Shown one piece after another: positions 1-5,070 of a stretch of DNA of 9,888 nucleotides. Made by a program: the position numbers and the translations under genes. The stretch is from the NCBI GenBank assembly GCA_028866335.1, contig JAGWIL010000047.1, positions 1 to 9,888 of the forward strand, read 5' to 3'. Source of the stretch: Rhodospirillales bacterium. Its GTDB lineage: Bacteria; Pseudomonadota; Alphaproteobacteria; Acetobacterales; Acetobacteraceae. Under the pieces are notes generated by a model. That model was given only the letters and a program-made list of their open reading frames with translations. It was not told the DNA's origin and searched no databases. Each line of letters begins with the position of its first letter. Within the stretch, counting starts at the first letter, position 1.

Positions 1-1739
1 AACCGCGCCGTAACACCCCAGTAAATCGTTGTATCAGATAACGGTGCGACATTGGTGGCGGCCGGCGTCAGCCGGGTCACCAGCCGGTGCGTCACTTCGC
101 CATCAAGTTCCATATTATTTGTCAGCCCCAACCGCACGCCACCGCCGGTGGAGGCAATTTTGTGGTTCAAATCCGTCGGCAGGTTGGACCAGGTTTCGCC
201 CCAGTCATAAAAGCCGTAAAACTGTGCACCCAGATCAAAATCGTAATGGAACAGAGTGAAATCCGTTCCTGTGTTCAATTGCAGCTCCGCCGTGGCATAG
301 GCGGCTTTGTCGCCCACCACCTCGCCGGAATAATAGCCGCGGGTGAAGCGCGTGCCGCCGAGGTAGAATTCCTCAACCGAGGGCAGCACATCTGGCGTGT
401 ATTGCCCGCCCACCTCGGTGCGCAGCGCCACATCCGCCGTTTGCCAGGGGGAGAACAATGTCTGCACCCGGCTGATGGAGCCGTTGATCTTCCAGAAATC
501 GAATTTGGCACTGGCCCGCCCGCCTGGCGGGGTGGTGCGCCCATCGGCTGAGCTGCCAAAAAAGGGCAGCCCTTGGGATGCCTGAATATCGAACACGTTG
601 AGCGCGTTGCGGGTATTGCCCGCCAGCAGATCCTGCCAGGCATATTGGGTGTTCAGCCGGGCGGCGCGCAAACTATCCGTGCTGGTTACCGTGCCGGCGG
701 TGGAGATGGTGTTCTGTTCCGCATCCAGCCGCAAATGCACGCTGAGGTTCTGGTTGCGGCGCAGAATAACAGGGTAGCTCAGCTCGCCGCCGAATACGCT
801 CACCTGGCTCTGATAGCCCACCGAGCCCAGCACCCCGCCGGGATGCGCCCGCCCGGAGCCGCCGTAAAACCTGGCCCGCAAGCCAGAGGTGCCGATGAAG
901 AAGCTTTCCGATACCTGGCCGAAATTATCGGTGTTGCCGCTGGTGTGGTAGAACGAGAATTCGGTCTGGTCGCCAAGCGAGGTCAGGCTGTTCACATCCA
1001 GCACCAGCAGCCCTTCGGCGGGGCCGGTTTCGTTGAAGCTGCGGTTATCCGCCGTTACCAGCCCGGAGACGGTTTGTTTGGAAACCTCCGCCACCAATGT
1101 CAGCGCCCCGGGGTCGCCGTTATCCGATTGCAAAACGGCATGAACCGCAACGCCTGGCACTTGCTGGGCCAGCAGCAGCCAGCGTTCAAGCGTTGCCTCA
1201 CTCAGCGGGCGCTGGTTGGTGAGGTGCTGAAGAAAGCCCAGCACCATGCTGCCCGCCGGGCCGATATCCTTCGAGAGTTTGACGTTAGTGATATAACCTT
1301 CCGTCACCACAAAACGGACATTCCCCGCCGCATCCACGTCCAGCGTAACGGTGGAGAGAATATAACCGTGGTTGCGGTAGAGTGCCACCAGCGCCGCGCG
1401 GTCCGCCGCCAGTTTGGAAAGCGGCACGCTTTGCCCCGCCAGCCCGGCGATGATCTTGTTCAGCCTCGCGGGCGCAAAAGCCGTGGCACCGATAATGCTC
1501 GCCGAGCGCACCGGAATGGCAACCGGCGGCAGCGGCGAAGTGGGGCCACCTTGTGGAATGGCGGGTAGCCCCTGGCCAAGATTTGGGGTGGGGGCGGGCA
1601 TGATATGCGGCAACGGCGATGTCGCGAGGCTTGGCGCGGCAACTTGCGCAAACGCCACGTTCGCGGTGGCCGCCGCCAGGGCGCAACCCGCAACCGCGGT
1701 AACGGCTCCATGCCTGACCCTGAACAACCCGCTGCGCAT
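1..1739 (-). CDS. TpsB/FhaC/ShlB-family two-partner secretion outer-membrane transporter (3' end just cut by window edge)
   Basis: Reading the minus strand from ATG at 1739 gives 579 open codons plus two bases (TT) of one more. It would be the pore-forming partner of a type Vb (two-partner) secretion system, exporting a large TpsA exoprotein across the outer membrane. Visible parts: a signal peptide with likely cleavage after A31 (AFA|Q); a Pro-rich linker at about 33-75, where FhaC-like proteins carry the plug helix and linker; a POTRA_2-type domain at about 76-155; a second POTRA at about 156-225; and a 16-strand-type barrel from about 226. The loop-6 signature reads FTRGY (465-469) instead of the usual VRGY/F, and the partner F-x-D-x-G-like motif is YDWG (511-514). 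The final codon TT? gives Phe or Leu; Phe is the usual last residue of outer-membrane barrels, so the stop is probably just beyond the edge. Start choice: AGGG lies 5-6 nt upstream of the ATG, and the signal peptide follows directly. No TpsA is in view; it could lie downstream, beyond base 1. Family assignment is firm, substrate unknown. Confidence 0.92.
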   Translation of the reverse strand, partial: MRSGLFRVRHGAVTAVAGCALAAATANVAFAQVAAPSLATSPLPHIMPAPTPNLGQGLPAIPQGGPTSPLPPVAIPVRSASIIGATAFAPARLNKIIAGLAGQSVPLSKLAADRAALVALYRNHGYILSTVTLDVDAAGNVRFVVTEGYITNVKLSKDIGPAGSMVLGFLQHLTNQRPLSEATLERWLLLAQQVPGVAVHAVLQSDNGDPGALTLVAEVSKQTVSGLVTADNRSFNETGPAEGLLVLDVNSLTSLGDQTEFSFYHTSGNTDNFGQVSESFFIGTSGLRARFYGGSGRAHPGGVLGSVGYQSQVSVFGGELSYPVILRRNQNLSVHLRLDAEQNTISTAGTVTSTDSLRAARLNTQYAWQDLLAGNTRNALNVFDIQASQGLPFFGSSADGRTTPPGGRASAKFDFWKINGSISRVQTLFSPWQTADVALRTEVGGQYTPDVLPSVEEFYLGGTRFTRGYYSGEVVGDKAAYATAELQLNTGTDFTLFHYDFDLGAQFYGFYDWGETWSNLPTDLNHKIASTGGGVRLGLTNNMELDGEVTHRLVTRLTPAATNVAPLSDTTIYWGVTAR

Positions 1740-1767
1740 TATTCCCTGCCAATTCTTCTTCCGGATC

Positions 1768-1797
1768 GTTATAAACCTAAAACTTGTTCTAGGTTAA
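1768..1797 (-). promoter_or_regulatory. Candidate sigma70-type promoter of the tpsB-like gene
   Basis: On the minus strand, TTAACC (1797-1792, -35-like, 4/6 matches to TTGACA) lies 18 bp upstream of TATAAC (1773-1768, -10-like, 5/6 matches). Transcription would start near 1761 and leave a leader of about 22 nt carrying the AGGG ribosome site. The -35 box sits inside a perfect 10-bp palindrome, so a regulator bound there could control this promoter. Inferred from sequence only. Confidence 0.45.
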
Positions 1798-1800
1798 CCT
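1774..1800. repeat. Palindromic AGGTT/AACCT operator-like cluster
   Basis: Two overlapping inverted structures are visible: AACCTA (1774-1779) with TAGGTT (1790-1795), separated by 10 nt, and the perfect palindrome AGGTTAACCT (1791-1800). They overlap the spacer and -35 of the candidate tpsB promoter. Two further AGGTT copies lie in tandem at 1886-1896, immediately before the divergent PAAR start codon. The arrangement looks like regulator half-sites, but the protein is unknown. Confidence 0.4.
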
Positions 1801-1902
1801 CATCTTCATAAATTTAGACGTTGCGACCATAAAATTACATGACAATTCGGGTTTGAGGCGTTGTTATTGTATCTTTTGCTTATTCAGGTTTAGGTTTGAA
1901 GT

Positions 1903-2196
1903 ATGCCGATGCCCGCCGCCCGCCTGACCGACATGCATGTCTGCCCGATGGTGACGGTGCTGGTGCCGCATGTCGGCGGCCCCATAACCGGCCCTGGCGC
2001 ACCCACTGTGTTGATTGGCGGGCTGCCCGCCGCCTGCGTGGGGGATATGGCCACATGCGTCGGCCCGCCGGATACCATTATCAAAGGTTCCGCCACGGTG
2101 ATGATCGGCGGCAAGCCCGCCGCCCGAATGCTCGATAATTGCGCCCATGGCGGGATGATCGTGCTGGGCTGCTTCACTGTTCTGGTCGGCGGATAG
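1903..2196 (+). CDS. PAAR-domain spike-tip protein
   Basis: A 97-residue protein made almost entirely of one PAAR domain (PF05488-like). Such proteins form the pointed zinc-binding cone that caps the VgrG spike of a type VI secretion system, or the spike of related contractile injection systems, and help recruit effectors. The family pattern is clear: RLTDMHVCPM near the start, GGPI, PTVLIGG (35-40), VGD, CVGPPD, KGSATVMIGGKPAARM, then AHGG and a final beta strand. Candidate zinc ligands are H12, C14, C52, C80 and H82. No effector domain is fused and there is no C-terminal extension. The start has only a weak AGG 8 nt upstream. It stands alone: no vgrG, hcp, DUF4123 adaptor or immunity gene is next to it. 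It is divergent from the TpsB gene, and its stop lies 3 nt from the stop of the convergent ctaG-like gene. Domain call is firm; which injection machine it serves is unknown. Confidence 0.93.
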   Translation: MPMPAARLTDMHVCPMVTVLVPHVGGPITGPGAPTVLIGGLPAACVGDMATCVGPPDTIIKGSATVMIGGKPAARMLDNCAHGGMIVLGCFTVLVGG

Positions 2197-2199
2197 GGT

Positions 2200-3111
2200 T
2201 TAGCGCCCGGTCCATTTCGCTTCGTAAATTTTGGCACCTTTTGGCGGCACGAAGTCTACCTCGGCTTTCATCTCCGCCAGGCGCAGCGCGTTCAGCGTGA
2301 TGATAAGGGCGGCCACATTCATCATGCCCGGCGGTATCCACATAATCAGCCCGCCCAGAAGCTGGTCCTGCTGTGCTGAGATGGTCGGAAACAGCCGCCC
2401 GCAGAGCTCATAGAACGAAAACAAATCCTTGGTGGTAAGCGCAATGTAAGCGCCGATGGCGATCTGCGGAAACATCACGAAAAACCCGGTGCCCGCCCGG
2501 GCGAGGTAGGAATACTTGCAGGGCGGTTTCGGGCGCGGGTCGAGGGCGACCATCCAGAACAGCACACCGCCCGCGAGGCAGGAAAAATTCATCACCGCGT
2601 AAAGTGCGGGGTCGATCATCGCATCGAAATGCACGGAAGGGATCAGCCAGATATCGCTGGTGAGAATAAACACCGCCATCGCCGCCAGCGGATGGCTCAG
2701 AAACCGCACTGGCCGCCAGGCCGAAATTGCCGCGCGGCTCACCCAACCGGGTGCCCCCGCCGCCAGCGCCGCCCCCGGCCAGGAAATGCCCGCGCAAAAG
2801 GGTGCCACCATGCTCAGCATCACCGCCTGGGTGCGGTTGAGAAAAAACATGTGCTGGGCGATGTATTCAAAATGCGTTTGCAGCACGAACCAGACGCCAA
2901 CCACGCCCGCATAGAAAAAGCTTCGGCGCACCGGCCCTGGTTTTTCGGCCAGGCGCTTCACGCCGCGCCAATACCACAGGGCCAGCAGCAGGTAGCCAGC
3001 GAACATAAGCGGGTTGAACACGAAAGGCAGCGGAAATGGCAGCTTTGCGGGCACGAAATAACACAGCCCGCCCACCAGCGCGGTGAGAAGCAGCAGCCAG
3101 AGTTCAGCCAT
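2200..3111 (-). CDS. caa3_CtaG-type cytochrome oxidase assembly membrane protein
   Basis: A 303-residue polytopic membrane protein resembling the caa3-type CtaG family (PF09678), implicated in copper/heme-copper oxidase maturation. This family is unrelated to the Cox11-type CtaG. About seven hydrophobic helices are visible (roughly 3-20, 31-48, 64-80, 95-115, 140-157, 169-190, 207-227, plus 256-276). Family-like motifs: H80 and H87 in THFEYIAQHMF; SDIWLIPSVHF with H161; LFWMVALDP (184-192); and DQLLGGLIMWIPPG near 249-262. In many relatives the helix preceding the LFW motif carries a His; here the corresponding stretch reads VMNFSCLAGG (N175). The short charged C-terminus is cytoplasmic by the usual topology. 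The ATG lies inside the 3' end of the lrp-like gene (8-bp overlap), which suggests translational coupling. No oxidase subunits are nearby, so the partner enzyme cannot be named. Confidence 0.85.
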   Translation of the reverse strand: MAELWLLLLTALVGGLCYFVPAKLPFPLPFVFNPLMFAGYLLLALWYWRGVKRLAEKPGPVRRSFFYAGVVGVWFVLQTHFEYIAQHMFFLNRTQAVMLSMVAPFCAGISWPGAALAAGAPGWVSRAAISAWRPVRFLSHPLAAMAVFILTSDIWLIPSVHFDAMIDPALYAVMNFSCLAGGVLFWMVALDPRPKPPCKYSYLARAGTGFFVMFPQIAIGAYIALTTKDLFSFYELCGRLFPTISAQQDQLLGGLIMWIPPGMMNVAALIITLNALRLAEMKAEVDFVPPKGAKIYEAKWTGR

Positions 3112-3595
3112 TCAGCTTGTCCATCGGCACGCCAGAAAGCGCGCGGCTGGTACGGATGGTTTGCAGCGTTTGCACCCGCGCCACACTCGGCGCGTTGGTC
3201 AGCCGCTGGGTAAGCTGGTTTTCATGCGCGGCGTCGCGCGCCACCAGTTTCAGCAGAAAATCGCCGCCACCGCGGATCATGTGGCATTCCCGCAATTCCG
3301 GCCAGCTTGCCGCCAGTGCCTCGAACGCTTCCAGCACTGAAAGCTTCTGGCTCTCCAGCCCCACAATCACGAAAAACGCGATCTGCCAGCCCAGCTTTTG
3401 GCCATCCGTCTCGGCATGGTAGCCCTTAATGTATCCGGCTTCCTCCAACCGGCGCACCCGGCGCAGGCAAGGCGGGGGGGAAATGCCAGCGCGCCGCGCC
3501 AGCTCCACATTGGTCATGCGCCCATCCACCTGCAACTCCGAGAGTATCTTGCGGTCAATCTCGTCCAGCATCAGCGGTTCGGCTTCGGTTTGCAT
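3104..3595 (-). CDS. Lrp/AsnC-family transcriptional regulator
   Basis: A 163-residue regulator of the feast/famine (Lrp/AsnC) family. The N-terminal winged HTH covers LDEIDRKILSEL through ELARRAGISPPPCLRRVRRLEEAGYIKGY. A RAM (ligand-sensing, oligomerising) domain follows from about residue 70 (FFVIVGLES), with the usual GGGDFLLKLVARD turn. Three starts are possible: TTG at 3622, ATG at 3613 and ATG at 3595. I chose 3595 because GGGA lies about 7 nt upstream, while the longer versions lack a ribosome site and TTG 3622 lies inside a palindrome that looks like an operator. The gene ends 8 bp into the following ctaG-like gene and is divergent from the FAD oxidoreductase. Lrp-family proteins commonly autoregulate and control a neighbour, which fits this layout. 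The effector (often an amino acid) cannot be read from sequence. Confidence 0.93.
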   Translation of the reverse strand: MQTEAEPLMLDEIDRKILSELQVDGRMTNVELARRAGISPPPCLRRVRRLEEAGYIKGYHAETDGQKLGWQIAFFVIVGLESQKLSVLEAFEALAASWPELRECHMIRGGGDFLLKLVARDAAHENQLTQRLTNAPSVARVQTLQTIRTSRALSGVPMDKLNG

Positions 3596-3599
3596 GAAA

Positions 3600-3628
3600 T
3601 TCCCGGAATCCATTTCACGCAATATAAT
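3600..3628 (+). promoter_or_regulatory. Candidate promoter of the FAD oxidoreductase gene
   Basis: A perfect -10 hexamer TATAAT is at 3623-3628. Seventeen bp upstream is only a weak -35 (TTCCCG, 3600-3605, 3/6 matches). Transcription would start near 3635 and leave a leader of about 90 nt before ATG 3723. The -10 is embedded in the 15-bp palindrome, so the promoter would be blocked if that site were occupied. Confidence 0.35.
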
Positions 3629-3632
3629 TGCG
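3618..3632. promoter_or_regulatory. 15-bp palindrome, candidate Lrp-family operator
   Basis: CGCAAT (3618-3623), ATA, ATTGCG (3627-3632): perfect 6-bp arms around an AT centre. Size and AT-rich core match the general style of Lrp/AsnC sites, though it is not a close match to the E. coli Lrp consensus. It lies between the lrp-like gene and the divergent flavoprotein gene and covers -10-like boxes on both strands (TATAAT on plus, TATATT on minus). Autoregulation is an inference. Confidence 0.45.
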
Positions 3633-3722
3633 CCAGCGCGTTTGGCTATGGCGAAATTGTGGATTCACCGTTTGCGCTGAAGATGGTTGACGCGCGGGCG
3701 CAGGAATGAGCCTCATTGCGCC

Positions 3723-4514
3723 ATGTCATTTGATGTCGTGGTGATTGGTGGCGGCCATGCGGGTATCGCGGCGGCGCTGCGGTTAAAGGCGCGCGGGGTA
3801 AAACATGTCGCCATTCTGGAACGCGAGGCCGTGCTGGGCGGGGCGCTGCTGCGAAGCCCGCGCCGGGTTTATGGGTTTTGGCAATTCGGGCGTTTGCTCA
3901 CCGGGCCAGCCTATGCCGCGCGCCTGGCGCAGGCGGCAGCGGCGGCGGGGGTGGAGATACTGCTCAACCATGACGTAACGGCGCTGCGCCCCAACGGCGT
4001 GATGGCGGTTTCGGCCCCGGATAGCACCCGCGTCATGGCGCGGCGGGTGTTGCTCACCGCGCCTGTGGCGGTAAGCCATTTGCACCTGGACCCGGCATTG
4101 GGCGGCCCGGCGGTGGACCAATATGGCCGTTGCGCAGATGTGTCGTATTTCGCCACCGCGAGGCTGGCGGGCATGGAAGCGCCAGCGTTTCGCAGCGGAA
4201 CAATCGCTGGCGATTATATCGCTGACGATCTTTCAGGCGGGCTGCCAAGCCTGGAGGGCAGGCTGGTGGTGCTGGCCGGGCCGGGTGTTCGTTATGTGGT
4301 GCCGCAAGTTCTGGCGCATGTGGCGCCGCTGCGCGGGCGGCTGGACGTTGGCGCGGCTGAAGCCAGACAAGGCCAATTGCGTGTGCGCGCGGGGGAGGCG
4401 GTGCTCTACCGCCGCCGGGTGGCGGTGCAACCGGGTCGGCACATCGTCATCAACCTGGATGGGATGAAAACCCCGCCGGATGATGCGCAATTGATCGTTG
4501 AGATCGTGGCGTAA
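3723..4514 (+). CDS. Short FAD-dependent oxidoreductase, apparently lacking the NAD(P)H-binding domain
   Basis: A 263-residue flavoprotein. The N-terminus is a dinucleotide-binding fold: DVVVIGGGHAG (4-14, GxGxxG) with acidic E33 at the end of the second strand (AILERE). It continues GGALLRSPRR, FGRLLTGPAYAARL and GVEILLNHDVTAL. The C-terminal part has the FAD-closing features VDQYGRCADVSYFATARLAG (131-150) and SGTIAGDYIADDLSGGLP. As I recall the family (pyridine-nucleotide-disulfide-type oxidoreductases, often found in glycerol-phosphate/polyol loci), members are around 400 residues, with an ATGxRE-like motif and a second nucleotide-binding domain between these two blocks. Here RRVLLT (108-112) runs straight into APVAVSHLHLDPALGGP, so that section appears deleted in frame. 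Start: ATG 3723 sits just before the first beta strand; a TTG at 3687 would add 12 unlikely residues, and no strong ribosome site is visible. The stop codon overlaps the downstream terminator stem. It may be a decayed gene or a minimal flavoprotein with a new role. Confidence 0.78.
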   Translation: MSFDVVVIGGGHAGIAAALRLKARGVKHVAILEREAVLGGALLRSPRRVYGFWQFGRLLTGPAYAARLAQAAAAAGVEILLNHDVTALRPNGVMAVSAPDSTRVMARRVLLTAPVAVSHLHLDPALGGPAVDQYGRCADVSYFATARLAGMEAPAFRSGTIAGDYIADDLSGGLPSLEGRLVVLAGPGVRYVVPQVLAHVAPLRGRLDVGAAEARQGQLRVRAGEAVLYRRRVAVQPGRHIVINLDGMKTPPDDAQLIVEIVA

Positions 4515-4551
4515 AAAACCCCGCCGGGCCGGTGGCTGGCGGGGTTTTTTT
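4513..4551. terminator. Bidirectional intrinsic terminator
   Basis: A perfect 13-bp stem: A6 CCCCGCC (4513-4525) pairs with GGCGGGG T6 (4538-4550), loop of 12 nt. The arms supply a T-tract in both directions. It therefore terminates the plus-strand flavoprotein gene, whose TAA it overlaps, and the minus-strand ndk gene, whose stop is 14 bp away. Confidence 0.92.
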
Positions 4552-4564
4552 GGGTAAAATCAGA

Positions 4565-4987
4565 TCAGGCGACGATTTCGATTTCCGCGAAGAAGAAGGA
4601 GATTTCCTGCGCGGCGGCTTCCGGGCTGTCGGAGCCATGCACGGAATTGGCTTCGATGGATTCCGCGAATTCCTTGCGGATGGTGCCGGGCTCGGCATTG
4701 GCGGGGTTGGTCGCACCCATAATCTCGCGGTTCTTGGCGATGGCGTTTTCGCCCACCAGAACCTGCGCCACCACCGGGCCGGAGATCATGAAGGAGACGA
4801 GGTCTTTAAAGAACGGGCGGGCGGAATGTACGGCATAAAACGCCTCAGCCTGGGCTTGGGTGAGGTGCAGGCGCTTGGCAGCCGCTACGGTGAGGCCCTT
4901 TTCCTCGAACTTGGCGTTGATTTTGCCGGTGAGGTTGCGGCGGGTGGCGTCCGGCTTGATGATGGAAAGCGTGCGTTCGGTGGCCAT
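4565..4987 (-). CDS. ndk: Nucleoside diphosphate kinase
   Basis: A complete 140-residue NDK that transfers the gamma phosphate from ATP to other (d)NDPs through a phosphohistidine, keeping cytoplasmic NTP pools balanced. Hallmarks: [11 protein letters not shown] at the N-terminus with K11; the Kpn-loop region [14 protein letters not shown] (91-104); and the active-site block [13 protein letters not shown] with catalytic H117. Length is standard for bacterial enzymes. The reading frame extends upstream to 5020, but the family start MATERTL at 4987 is right: GGGAA lies 9-10 nt upstream and the extra residues are not family-like. The gene is monocistronic, closed by the bidirectional terminator, and its promoter must lie in the roughly 80 bp shared with the divergent ABC-F gene; I could not pick out clear -35/-10 boxes for ndk. 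Nothing unusual. Confidence 0.97.
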   Translation of the reverse strand: MATERTLSIIKPDATRRNLTGKINAKFEEKGLTVAAAKRLHLTQAQAEAFYAVHSARPFFKDLVSFMISGPVVAQVLVGENAIAKNREIMGATNPANAEPGTIRKEFAESIEANSVHGSDSPEAAAQEISFFFAEIEIVA

Positions 4988-5036
4988 GATGTCAATTCCC
5001 AATGAAAGTTGGCCGCGCAATAGCCGGGCCGCCCTT

Positions 5037-5064
5037 TTGCATCAACCCCCGGGCTTCATATAGA
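5037..5064 (+). promoter_or_regulatory. Candidate promoter of the ABC-F gene, possibly giving a leaderless mRNA
   Basis: TTGCAT (5037-5042) and TATAGA (5059-5064) are separated by 16 bp. A start about 7 bp after the -10 would fall on, or within a few bases of, the ATG at 5071. No Shine-Dalgarno sequence precedes that ATG, which would agree with leaderless translation. The same TTGCAT -35-like hexamer appears before the deoR-type gene (7825-7830). Both boxes match consensus only moderately. Confidence 0.35.
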
Positions 5065-5070
5065 TGGCGC

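Noticed and set aside
573..1568. 331-codon open frame on the plus strand
   Set aside because: It is antisense to the well-supported TpsB gene, has no domain-like pattern and is rich in Arg/Gln/His/Gly, as expected of a shadow frame in GC-rich DNA.
1285..1752. 155-codon minus-strand frame starting just upstream of the TpsB start
   Set aside because: It overlaps TpsB out of frame; only the TpsB frame gives a signal peptide and POTRA domains.
1740..1902. Small RNA or gene in the AT-rich gap
   Set aside because: No stable extended hairpin with a U-tract and no credible short coding frame; a divergent promoter region explains it.
3648..3680. Possible 10-aa leader peptide (MAKLWIHRLR) ahead of the flavoprotein gene
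   Set aside because: No ribosome site, no attenuator hairpin after it and no repeated regulatory codons.
3706..3744. 12-codon ORF overlapping the flavoprotein start
   Set aside because: AGGA is too close to its ATG to act as a ribosome site and the peptide has no distinctive features.
4565..5020. Longer ndk start at 5020
   Set aside because: The extra 11 residues are not part of the NDK fold, and ATG 4987 has a ribosome site and the family N-terminus.
5002..5070. Extended N-terminus of the ABC-F protein
   Set aside because: The additional 23 residues precede the first strand of cassette 1 without similarity to the family and overlap the probable promoter.
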